64,000 nucleotides of DNA, taken from the NCBI GenBank assembly GCA_963970005.1, contig CAXAMN010022729.1, positions 910,748-974,747 on the forward strand, in the 5' to 3' direction. Both the position numbers and the translations under genes were made by a program. The stretch is from Durusdinium trenchii (lineage: Eukaryota; Sar; Dinophyceae; Suessiales; Symbiodiniaceae). The notes under the pieces were generated by a model, which did not search any database, was not told the DNA's origin, and saw only the letters and a list, made by a program, of their open reading frames with translations. Positions 32,913-44,700 of the stretch are shown piece by piece; position 1 is the first letter of the stretch; each line of letters begins with the position of its first letter.

Positions 32913-32922
32913 AAAGGAGGAG
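32913..32922 (+). promoter_or_regulatory. Polypurine tract
   Basis: AAAGGAGGAG directly precedes the right LTR, the expected primer site for plus-strand DNA synthesis. Confidence 0.8.
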
Positions 32923-33047
32923 TGTAACACTCTTCACATGAGATGTTCACACTAGTACCTCCATGTGCAAGTCACATGTCGAGATGACAACACACCTGGT
33001 CTTTACAGGCCGCAACCGCTCAAGCGAAAAGAGCGTGAAGTGTTAGA
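32923..33047 (+). repeat. Right LTR, 125 bp
   Basis: Identical to 16494-16618. It is followed by TTTTT, the second copy of the target duplication. Confidence 0.95.
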
Positions 33048-33052
33048 TTTTT

Positions 33053-36000
33053 GAATATAATCTTCACCTGCACTGCACGAGGGGTGCAAAGGGAAAAACT
33101 TATGTAACAACAAAAAACAACATAGTTGCTCAATCTTAAATGATGTATATTAGGTACGAAAAACAATCATGAAACACTACACTATATATATATATATATG
33201 GCACCCGCTTTCACCTCAAATTTGCTACCAGAAACAATGTACATAAAGCACCGTAAGTACCAATCAAAACTAAAAAGGTAAACATTTTGGGGGGGTACCA
33301 TATATAGTATATGTTTTTTGGTAAATTGTACCATCTCGCAGAGGAGGGTTGCAGCAATGCTGGTGGCCAGGCAAACGTCCAAGGCGCCACGTTTGTGGAC
33401 TTTAGATGCTTCAAGCGGTGCCAGTAGGCCCAAGGCCAGGATGGGCAGTGGGGGTATTTATACTACCATGCATGCAACATATGCCAGCATACTCATGAGG
33501 GTCATGGTTGCTTGAGGTTAGAAGCTAATTAAAAGCTGTAAATGCCGCAGTTTGATCTTTGTATTGCAGAATCATGTTTGGGTCAGCAGGCAGCGTGCAG
33601 GACCAACTAAATCAACAACCCCCTTGAGATCCAATGTGCTATATACTCATTGCCTACTTAATCCACAATCTCCACTCGGCTTGACTCGGTGGCGTTATTT
33701 TTTGGAAATGACTACCGGTGCTGCTTTTCGTTGCCATTCATTATTGTGTCATGTTTTTTTCCACCGTGGTGCACAATTGCTTCGGCAGGCGGAGCCTTCA
33801 AACAGCTCTAGATTGAATGAATCCGGGACACTGCCCCAGTGCTTTTCCATATTCTCTGGAAGAGAATGGCAGATTTGACTGAGTGCAATGGGCAGAGAAA
33901 AGCCGGAACAAGGAAGGCATTGAACAAGTTGCCTTCTTCGCGAGATTTCCTTTAGTTCGCTGCGTAGCAATGCAGAAACACTAGACTTCAACAAACTTAA
34001 AGCTTACTCAATTACTGTGGATGATTCTGATGCCTCACAATAGGTTCATGCTGCTAGGTGTGTTGGATTTAATTCGCAGCCCGAGCCAACAGACATTCAT
34101 GTGGTCCTTCCTTACTGTTTGGCCCGACTTGGACCTCAGTGCACGATAACCTGTGCTTGACAAAGAACACACAGTTTGCTTACTAAACTGTTGGCTTGGA
34201 CAATGTGGTCAATGCGTGTGAATATCGCACGCTGGCTGATAACAAGCTCACTTGCCTTCGAAAACTATTGGCTCATAATCCTTGGAATTTTGTCAGTGCA
34301 GTGCGGTCTTGCGTGCAATCTGACTATTTGCAGTCGAAACGAGATAGCTTTCTTCACAATCCCTTGCTACAAGGCTCGGCTGAGTCTTATCTTAAGATGT
34401 CAGGGGCAGAATGGTGCATTGACCGGCAATGGGAAGCAGACTCCCCAAAGAAATGCATGGACATGTGCAAACTGCGAAACACCGGCATTCTGCAGGAGAG
34501 CCCCAAGACATCCGAGCAACACAATGATCACTCAGGCTGCAGTGCCATTGGCGCAGTGCACTTTTCGCAACAGGGAAACAGAACAAAACCAAAGAAGCAT
34601 AGTGCTCCAGGTGCAAGGAACAATTGGGTTCATGTCGTCAAGTATTCGCAGGTGAGAGAGCCCATAAAACAGTCACTGACAGCCACTGACACAAGGCACA
34701 ATCCACTGGCAAGGTCATTCCCCGGAGACAGGTTCAAGCTTCGAAAGGAATCGAAAACACGAAATCCACGCATGAGAAACGAAGCAGTTGCTCAACAGGC
34801 AGACAAATTCAGATGGATTCATTGAGTCCTGACGCATGAAGTGCGCAGAAGTCTCAGAGTTTGATGTAAAGGATGCCCCAGAAACAGAAGGGAGCTCAAG
34901 GAAACATGCATTGAGAATGGATGCCACGACCTCATAATTAGGTTGGAGGCCATCGCTACTAGCTTGGAGGCTACATCATTAGAAATGATTTACACTCCAA
35001 AGGCAGCGAGGCCCAAGCTGAGGAAGCCAGGCATTTGGACTTTGGGGTGTGAACACTTGCAACATACGGTAAGTGGCCAGAACTCATGAAGTGTTTGAAT
35101 GTATTTAAGGTCTTGAACGTCTAGTGAGCGGCCCGTGAGGGGTACTGAAATTGATTCTGAGACCTAGGTGAAGCACAAGTAGTAATAATTGTAATTAGGC
35201 CATGGGGCAGCAGTGAAAGCAATTAGCATCTTGTTTGCTAGTGCTATAATCTATATATCGAATTTGATCATATTGATCACTAGTTCGGTTGCAGAGCAGT
35301 TTTTTATGGTTGGTAGATCGTATGGCAGAGTTCTACGTAGTCAAGCAAGGCAACATTGCAGGTCACGCGCCACAAGGTGGCTCCCAAATAGTCACTGTCA
35401 AAGCATGAATGGTCCCCCCTCGTGTAATCTCCACTTGTTGAGGAGCAGGCTGAGAGCATCCTGAGCTTTGGGTTTGAAAAGCACGGGTGTCAGTGCAACA
35501 TATTGGTGCTTCTTTGTGCATTACGCTGGGGGTTGTTTGGATGTCACTGGAGAGGGTTAATTCGTGCCTTGCAGCAATGTTTGCTCGCATTTCCTACTGG
35601 CGTAATGTGTTGACTCACAAGCAGCGAAGCTGGACTTAGCTTCCGGATGCAAACCCTCAAGCAACTTATGAACAGGATGAGGCACATGAGCTCGACCAAT
35701 TTGCACTTGCCAAATTATACAATATTCTATACACACATCACATCAAATTACACATCCATGATCATTTGAATCGCCTTTGCTGACAAAGGACGCATCGCAG
35801 TGAACTTTCTCAAGACACAACTGATTGCAAGAGTGCTTGCACACGATACAAGGATGTCGGTCAGTTGCGAAAGCTTTCAGCCAGAGTTGACCCCAAACAC
35901 CCTTTTTTCCTGCACACAACTACGGCCAGAAATCACCATGCGGAGTCGCTTGCGATGCCGACGGACCACAATCGGTGCGCCGGGATCTACTGTATAAATG

Positions 36001-39000
36001 TCAATTCTATATTGCTAGAACATTCCACTGCTTGCTGCAGATCCAGTATCGTCCAATGTCCTTCAGATCACTCGTGACAACTGTAATGCATCTTCTTGTG
36101 GAAGCCCCCAAAGAATGTCGTGTCAAGACAGCCTATGCGATTGCCCACCTACAAATGTGCCCACACCCCATTGCCCCATCTTCTCCTTGAGGTCCAAGGC
36201 ACTCTTTGGTGATCTCCGCGCCAGAGGAAGCGCCAGTGCAGGAGACTCATGGACTTCCTGAAGAATTGATGAAGTTTGAGCCCCAGTTCCTTTTAAAGCA
36301 GTTTCTCAAAGTTTCTCCCACAATCATGATCAGCACCAATTAAATAATGGAGGTTGCATTCGCAGTATGTGGTAGTGTAGTGAGTTTGCCTTCACCTCGG
36401 ACATGGGAGTGTGTTTGTTTGCAACTGTAGTCAAGTCGCGGGCAATGCGCCAAATACAGGAACTCCTTGTTGCCGAATCATCGCTGATTGGTACTATTAG
36501 GCTTAGTTTTCCCAACATTCGGCATACATATCAAACATGCATATGTTCTTGATGAATGTGATGCATTGCAGAGCTGGCCGAGGCGACTCCCCGCAGCAGC
36601 TTCGGAGCTGGAGCTTCGGGCAGCGGCAGCAGAAGTGGTGTCGTCAGCGCTCACAGTGCTGGACACTTTGCTGGATGATCAATATTATTTTTGTGGAAAG
36701 TGCTGGGTCCCTGAGGGTCCCTTGTAATGGAGAGGGGCAGAAGGTATCAGAAGATTCAAGGTCAATTTGAGATAGTAGTAGTATAGTATTGTAGCTGACT
36801 GGTACGGATCCTTTATGGAAGCTTTTCGCAAGTGCTTGTCAGATTTTGTGGTTGAACAGGTTCCAAGGTTTGCTTGACTTGTCATGCGTAAGTTCTGATG
36901 TGTGTTGTTGGGTCGTTCCAAGCTTGAAGCTGAGGATCATCGGCACTTCATACGGGATTTGGACAGTGTTTGGCCAACAATGAAAGCCTGCAAGCAGCTG
37001 GGGTCTTCAGAGATCCTTACTTTAACATCTGCATTAAAGGAGGCTTTGGCATGTCGCCTTTGCGAAATAGCGCAAGCCCAAAGCCTGCCGCGCAGAAAAG
37101 TGCTAGTGCCTTGATTGAACACCAAGGTAGTTTCATTGTCCGATTGACATAGACATAGGCCAGTTGGTGAACTCTTTTCGATCAGGTAGAGCACAAAAGA
37201 ATGATGCAAGCACTCCTGAAGTTTGAAGTCAACTTAGCCGATAAACCAGAGCCCCCCCAAAAATCAACTTAAACTCAACACCTTCGGGCAGGGGCGCAGT
37301 AGAGGCTAACACCTGAACCCACAGACGCATGTGCCCTTCACCCTTTAAAGGGAATATGGCCCTCCATTCCAATCCTTTGAGAAACAGAACCCCGGAAAGG
37401 GCCGACCCAAGGCGCTCTTCAACTTCATGGCCGAGTTGTGCTGGGCCAACTATGTTTCACCTTCAGAGCATGTTATCCACCAAGCCATTATATTCTTGCT
37501 GGACACTGCCAGGGCTTGCAGTAATGCAGGGCAGAACGATCCTGCCAGTTGGTGAATTGCTGCACGCAATTGGCAATTTTATATGTGTTTTCCTATAATT
37601 TGATGACGGGGTCAGATCAACCCTAGAGGGTGCAATTTGAACATATCTTGGAATATATATATATATATCGCATAGGCACTTAACGACATAATGTTCACAT
37701 CGCAAAATAAGCCTCCCCCTAGTGATTTGTTGGGTGCCAACAAAATTGTTCGTCGTAACAATGAACTACTCGGAAAAAACTCAGACCTTAAGACATCTTA
37801 AGACTATAACAACTCTTCTATTATTGTTCAACTTGATTGACATTGAACATAAAAGTGTAATTCAATAACTAATTGGTTCAATCTGGAAAGACTTTTTTTG
37901 CAATTGTTCAAAAAGTGTCAGAAAGAAGTATACTATTGTACAGGATAAAGTCAGATTCATTTTTGCCACCTAAGAGACAGTTGACAATTTGACAATGAAA
38001 GGAAGTTTTGTAATTGACAATCGTTTATAATTGTATGTCATTGGCACCCATAAGGGGTACTGTACCCTTTGTCAATCTTTGTCAAAACCTTTACATTAAC
38101 ATTGTTTTGAGGATGTAGTAAAGAATCTATAGTTTTCGATTGGCTAGAAGATTTGGGTTTGATTGCCTTTTACACTGGATTGAAAAAGAAGCTCATAAAG
38201 AAATAAACACATCAAATTACTCAATTGATTGATTTTTTAGTATGGTCTCGAGGCCCTGAGCGATTTAGGTTTATATTTGGCGGGTAGTTTTCGATCGTGG
38301 ACATTATATGATATCCACCGATATTATATTACAAATACCTTTGCATTATCTTGGCCAAGATCAATGCAAAGCCGCAAACCTGAGGTATGTTGAAGGTTGT
38401 GCTTACTTTGTGGCCAAAGTGGGAGAGATTATGATGCTGAATCCACTGGAAGTCTTCAACGTCCTGGATCCGTTGTCAGCCCGCCACTTGACCGTCTTGA
38501 AATTCTCAAAAAAAAACCTGCTTACATACAGTACTTTTTGCAACGACTATATTTAGTAGCAAGGGGCAGGAAGGGAGCCTTGGTTTTCCTGCCGTTTTGC
38601 GGATTTTGCTACAGTGATGAATAGCCTAATTGCATGCATGTGAAGGTGTGGCCTGCTTAGCGCGACAGCTGCCCAGAAGAACAATGCGCTTTATTTGGAT
38701 CCTCTTGCAGCGGCGTCAGCGGTTGTGGCGTGGAGCACTATATCTCTCTGTAAGCTCCAACTATTGGCAAGAATGGGCACGTTCACGCTTGGTCGCAGAT
38801 CTGCAGACCAGTTTGTAATTCTTTTCTATTCTTGTTCAATGATGCCCACAACACATGTACAAAAGGATGCTTTCTTGTTCCAAGACCATGTCATGTGGGC
38901 ATTCCCATTTGTTTTCAACAGACACGTTTTAGTTCAGTCAAGCTTATTCTCATCATGGTTGCACACACATACACATGTATGTGCTGTGACTGTTTACTCA

Positions 39001-41623
39001 GAGCCAGAGGCTGGGGAAGACAAGACAAGACATACTCAAACAGCGGGGCACGAAGATCTTGTACTGGCGGAAGCAGACCAGACTTTTGCCATGAGCAAGA
39101 AGCTACTAGGGGCTCCTGGCCGTACTACTAGGAGCAAGGACGCTACTAGGGGCAGCCCAAGGTTCACAGTCTCACAATGAGATTCATTTTGTTCTGAGCC
39201 TGACCAAGTGCAGCCCGTGTTTGGCAGGAATTTCGTTTGCCACAAAGGGCAAACACACCAGAAAAGAACAGCCAATGTGTGTGGAACCTGTTGTTGGTCA
39301 CCAACCCATGAAACAAACCCTTGGAAAGGGAAGGAAACACTCCAGTGCCAGGCCGTTTGCAAAAATCTCAACCTTGGCAATTAAACACTTTGGGTTTGTT
39401 CGACTTGCAAGGGTAGAAGGGTGTGAAACTTGAAAGCTCGCAGGATGCATTGTCAATAAAAGTTGTCAAAGTGCTGCCCATCAGCTTCAACAGAAATGCG
39501 TTTTGCTCACAAGGGTGCTTGTGGATATCTACTGTACATAATCATATGAATCATATCAGGATAACAAGATTGTCCTATGATGCCCTATATGAGTTACTGT
39601 AATGAAACAGAGTTCAAGATGCCCTTTGATGGCGGTGCAAAACTAACAAAAATCATTTGATGTCACCAGTTGCCCATATTGCTTTGCTTTCATCACTATA
39701 ATTTGGGACCCTGAGCACGGCACATTCAAATATGACATGGACAAATTGTTATTTAAAATTAGAAAGACGGAGAGAGAACTGATAGTGAAAGACGGTATTA
39801 AGCAAGTAGGAATCTGGAGGAAAGCGGCTGAGTTCAAAACAAACACACTGCAGTGGTCTCAGCAGATTGGCTTCGAAAATCCAGATCTCACTTGCAAGCA
39901 AATGGACAAGAAGCTTGTTTCATGTGAACACGACAAGCTCGGAGTTGGGGCGAAGCCACCCTGGGCACATCATTTTTTGGAAAATGTTATATCTAGTTTC
40001 GGCCCGATTCATTACGAAAGCCAGCCGATAGGCAAGGCTTGAGCTTTTAGGGCGAATGAAGTGAGTTTCGGGGGTGTGGGGGTGGGGTGGTCGCTGAGTG
40101 GAACCTTTGATAGGGTGAACCCAGAGCTTGGTGGGGGAGAGCGCTCCAAAGCGAGGGTCCGAAAAGCAGTGAAAATGGGGTTTGGTGATGCGAGTGATGT
40201 AATGGACGCCGAGTAGTGCATCATTTGCAGCATGAAGGGCTTTGAACACTATTTGGACAATGGGCAGAGGGGACTCGAGTGGAGACAGGGGCCCACGTAA
40301 TGAAGCGGCAGCTGGCTTTCGTCCCCCCTTCTCAGGTTTGTCATTTCCCCTTTGGCCCGTCCAAGAAACCTGCATGTGTGGAGTCCGGCCAGGGTGGGAG
40401 AGAATCATAGCGTATGTTGCTTCACCCTGCGGTACCTTAGCTAAACCAGCAGTAGTGTAGTGCAGCTCCGTGACTACGTGAGGTGCTGGTTGCCCATGCG
40501 AAAGGCGATCCACGTGCCTGTCCATTGGCTGCGCTGCCATGGCCAGCATGCCAAGCAATAAGGAAATTCATGTGCGAGCGCAACGCATTTGACGCCGCAG
40601 AGGTCGTTTGGAAGATTGCTGACGAGCCTGACTCTTGAAGCATTTATTGTGGTTTATAGTTGTTGTTTTTACATGTATTTCTATGTATCTATTCAATAAC
40701 TATGCCTTGGTTGAACGGGATCGTGGCCTATCAATGTTTATAACGACTGTGGCAGGTGTAGGAGGTTGGCATGTCAATTTCTGCAAAGTTTTTGTCGGCC
40801 ATGACAGGACATGCCTTTCACAGACGATTGGCTCAAAGACTTCATCGAGCAACTGCCAGCAACACCCAAGGCACGGGAAGGCCGCTAGATGGAACGAGAG
40901 GGGTCAGTTAGGGTGGAAGGGTAGCCTTTGGGCGGGGTACCGCTGCGAAATCGCAAAAGAATGAATCAACTGGCAATCGGGAAAAGTTATTGGAACATAT
41001 TGGAACGGTATCGGATGATCAATCCATCAGATGTCCCTGCCTTGCAGCAATCGACTGGCCAGTAGGGTCACCAATCACATGCACTTGTTGCGGATGCATA
41101 GGCACCACATACCGGACAGGCCGTAGCAAGTATGGTTCAGTTAGCGGTTCAATTTACAACTCCTTGAGGACAAGCAATGAAGTTGGCTTGCACTTGACCA
41201 AGGCAGCGAGTGCAGCGAAGCCAATTCGCCAGTGTCACCCATGACAGCAGATGCGGATGATTGAGCTCGAATCCCTGCCATCCTTCTGCGTGTTTGCTAG
41301 CTGATTGCCTTAGTTTCTTTGCTGTGTTCGGGCAGCCAAATCTGTGCTGGCTGATGAATCGCCTGGCCTGTACACTACTGCAAATGACTTGTCAACCCTC
41401 ACGAAGGGAAGGTTGCCTGCAGGGGCCCGTTGTTGGCTGACCACCACGAAGAGTGGACACGTGCCACAGAAGAATTATGAAGAATTCCATCTCCTTCAGG
41501 CTGCCTGAAAAACTGAGATATACTGTTAGCCCGCTCCCTCCCTCCATACTTAATTAAGTAGACGCCTACTTAGTTAAGTAAGGAGAGAGCTAGTACCTTA
41601 CTTAAGCTACTAGTATGGATGCA
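33053..41623. other. Sparse region with scattered exon-like segments
   Basis: No gene could be assembled. Plus-strand open pieces with protein-like composition lie at 35295-35402 (after a 'gttgcag' acceptor: LVDRMAEFYVVKQGNIAGHA), about 35865-36000 (ARVDPKHPFFLHTTTARNHH), 36041-36187 (after 'ctgcag': RSLVTTVMHLLVEAPKECR), 36571-36700 (ELRAAAAEVVSSALTVLDTL), about 37411-37555 (LFNFMAELCWANYVSPSEHV), 38308-38510 and 39735-39960. Their order would suit one or more many-exon plus-strand genes, but joints and families are unknown. AT-rich, gene-free DNA lies at 37680-38280. TA tracts occur at about 33184-33200 and 37650-37669. Confidence 0.35.
39101..39152. repeat. Composite CTACTAGGAGCAAGGACGCTAC repeat
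   Basis: This is the inverted form of the text at 6511-6590: 'CTACTAGGGGCTCCTGGCC' followed by 'CTAGGAGCAAGGACGCTAC'. It is a dispersed family member. Confidence 0.6.
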
Positions 41624-41693
41624 GGATAGCTCACGCTTCTTCAAGGAAGCTCCACCCCCTGCCGCCCTAAAGGCGGCCGGGGGGAGCTTCCTT
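41624..41693. repeat. Foldback repeat, left arm and most of right arm (LINE target)
   Basis: The left arm (41624-41666) contains GCTTCTTCAAGGAAGCTCC and a GC-rich tail. After a short CTAA loop the right arm begins GGCGGCCGGGGGGAGCTTCC. It is broken at 41693 by the LINE and resumes at 52497 (GAAGAAGTGCTCGCAC, to about 52517). Restored, the arms pair over about 40 bases with few mismatches. Confidence 0.85.
41678..41693. repeat. LINE target duplication, copy at the 3' end
   Basis: CGGGGGGAGCTTCCTT, identical to 52481-52496. Its last two T bases merge with the T run (41692-41701) that represents the poly(A) end of the minus-strand LINE. Confidence 0.9.
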
Positions 41694-41780
41694 TTTTTTT
41701 TGCTCTCCGGCCAAGACGTCGGGGTCTGTGGCAACCTCCCTGCATTCTGCAAGAAGGTCACAAGTAAGACAACCAAGTCG

Positions 41781-44700
41781 CTACAAGAGCGAGTCGAACG
41801 GCATGTTCCAAGTCGAAGGAGATTGCTTAGCACCTTTCGAGAAAGCTCTGGCCAACATCTCGAGGGCAGGGTTTGGCAAAAAGGCTTCGGCGCCCACGAA
41901 CACACCTTTGGGAAAGGTCTTGCCGTTGCTTTTATTGCCTTTCTCCAGCAACAAGGGAGCCACCACAATCTGCTTGAGTTTGCAAAAGGCCAACCCTGCA
42001 CGAATCAGGGTCGCATATGCTTGTGGCGTACACAAGGTTCCCACCTGGTGTTGGAATCTCCATCCCTCGATGAAAGCCAGGACGGCCAACTCAAAGACCG
42101 AGCAGGCATAGCCATCACCCACTCTCCATTTGACCGAGCTACAGAAACGAAGGAATGTCCGGAAATTTGCTTCGCTCAATGAAGGAGTTGCACGAAAGGA
42201 AACATCCAGATCAACTTGGCTGTGCCAAGTATAGAGTGCAGATGATACATCCCACGGCCATCTAGGGCACATCTCGCGAGCAGTGAAAGGTACAGGAGCT
42301 TGAGCAACTGTCTCCCCAGGGCATGAAGTGTTAGCAGCCGGTTTTTTACAGAAGCGGTTGCATTTGGAAAGCCATAACTGCCGCGCAAAAACATCTGCTT
42401 CTTTCATGACAATATCAGCCTTGATGTCACGAGCAGCCTTCTGAATGTGGTTTTTGGCAACAGTGTCAGCCAGCCGGTTGAGAATAATATCTTGCCGCGA
42501 AGAGCCAACTCTCACCGCTTCCTCTTCCGTGACCATGGAGCTAGGAATGTGCTCCAATAGATGCGCAGGGCACCAGATCAGTTGGAGGGGGGAGTCATGG
42601 AAAATCCTCCTCTGGACCAGCAAGTTGTAAAGAAAATTCCACCAATTTGCATGCGTCCATTCCAACTGAACCACACCATCACCAAGAAGCGACGAGAACT
42701 GCTGAACAATAGTGAGGGAATCTGTATGGATGACCAGTGGTTGCGGAGCCATGGCAAAAGCTACTAAAATTGCCCACAATTCAGCAGAATAGCTTGATAG
42801 TCTCCAGTGATGGACACTTCCTGCAGCTAGCACCGATTGGTCTGACCCAACCACTGCGAAGGCAGCTAATGCAAGCCAAGGGTAATTCGTGAGCTGCACC
42901 GACCCGTCAGTCCAGACATGGCCAACTGAAGAAAGAGGACCCATCCATTGAGCCACCTGTACATGTGACGGGCTGGAGCAGACAAGTTTCTTCCGGATAG
43001 TCGCAAGCGGGAGCTCAACAATGCCAAGCATGGGGAAATTGGGCCCCATGGAAAAGGCAGTTGACGGCTGTCGCAAATCTGCTGGAAGGTGATCACACTC
43101 GTCAACAAAGTGCTGTATGGATTCCTTGGGCGCATCACAAAACCTGCAGTGAGGCCGATCAACTAAACCAGCTGCTGCTAAGCGGTCCGCTGTAAGTGTG
43201 CGTCCAACTAAGGCACTCTCCCAATGAAAAAGAAAAGAAAAGCCATCATTAGGCACACTCGCCAGTTTTTTCTTGGCTGAGAGCGTCAAGGCAAGGTCCA
43301 AGAACCCAGAAGCAGTATAGATGTCCTTGCGCGGCATCAAACACGCTGTCTGATAACACTTGTTGGCAGCTAAGCTCTTGAGCACGCATTTCAAGTCCTT
43401 CACCGAAAAGTCAAGGAAGTGTACTGGGGCTGATCCAAACACAGAGAACTGAGTCATCCACGCTTGTGCAGTAAGCTGATCTTGATCAAAAAGCTGTTGC
43501 CATTGTTGGCGGGCAGAGGGAGATTGTTGCAAGAAACGAACAGACTCCACAATCGTTGTCACTGCTCGGCACAAGAAAGGATCTAATTTATGGGCCTTGT
43601 GTATAATGCACAGCAACAGGTGCTTGGAGCGCCAGCGAGGTCGGTCCTGCCACAGCGCATCCGCCACTGCACTCTGCAAGCGAGCCAACAAACGCTTGGG
43701 AATGAAGTTCAGTTGGGGTGCAAAGGCAATCTGAGGCAGAACTTTCGTTGCCAAGATCTGGGCACGTTTGTAGCTGTCGCACGGCAAAGCACGAATGGAC
43801 TCACAGTCTCTGAGTGCATTCTGAAGCTTGGCAACCGGGAAACTGCCCACATTCTTCTTCGTAGTTTGGACAAAGGCCCCCAATATGTTGACCACCTCAA
43901 CCAATTTCATTTGGGGGAAAGCCTGCTTAAGAGCCTTGCGGAGAGAACTGCTCGTGGCGAAAATTTCACACTTGCTCGTGTTGAGGAACTGTCCACAAAG
44001 CGAGTCCCACAATTCAGTTGCTCGGACTGCAGCGACAAGCCCATCAATGGTGGATTGACGAGTCCACAGATATGTGTCATCTATGAAAGCTCGAAAAGCG
44101 ACACCATCAATCTTGCAAATGATCCAGGCCCAGATAGCAATGTGTATATTAATGCAGAGTAAGCTGAGGGAACATCCCTGCACAACACCATTTGGCATGG
44201 AAATCGATCTCTCCCTAGTCCATTGTTTAAAGGAGAGGAATCGGGTCATTCGGGTATAAAAGCCCAAGAAACCTCGCACCAGTGTGGCAGGGAGGCCCAA
44301 CGCCAACATAATTGCAGCACATAGTTTGGGCATCAAGCGATCGAAGCATTTTGACTTGTCGAGCTTCAGTGCTGCAAAGGATCCTTGAAAGCTATGAGCG
44401 TGGTCGATTTCCAGCTGCAAGGTCATGTGTACTTCGGACATCTGTCTGGCTTTGATGCCTCCTTTGAGTTGGGGAGGCATCACCTGTTGCTGCCAAGTCT
44501 GAAGCTGCAGGAAACGGAGCCCGGTGTACACCAAGGTAAAAATAGACTGCAGCGAGATCAGGCGTTTGGACAAGGGAGCATCACTGCCATCCTTATTCAA
44601 AATGATCATCCTCACCTGAGTAAGAATCGTCGGAAAGTCAGAAGTGCCCGCTTCAATTTCGTTGAACAAGGCAGCAACCGGTCGGAAAGCTATAGGAGGA

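Larger units (their letters stand above)
16494..33047 (+). mobile_element. Copia-type LTR retrotransposon, interrupted
   Basis: Two identical 125-bp LTRs bound the element. The target duplication is TTTTT (16489-16493 and 33048-33052). Gene order is Gag, protease, integrase, reverse transcriptase, RNase H, with integrase before RT, which defines the copia arrangement. An extra reading frame follows Pol. Removing the nested DNA transposon and one copy of its target duplication leaves about 7.9 kb. Identical LTRs mean the insertion is recent, and the nested element is younger still. The low-complexity T tract at the target makes the duplication itself weak evidence. Confidence 0.93.

Noticed and set aside
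36571-36700. GST C-terminal or metaxin-like exon
   Set aside because: The helix-like segment ending LDDQYYFCGK is suggestive, but no partner exon or thioredoxin-like half was found.
38060-38095. CCCTTTGTCAATCTTTGTCAA outside the transposon as another palindrome copy
   Set aside because: It has no complementary arms, so it is a chance word match.
40000-40560. 212-codon minus-strand frame 39920-40558
   Set aside because: It has no recognisable motif and unusual His/Pro/Thr-rich composition, and competing frames are open on the other strand.
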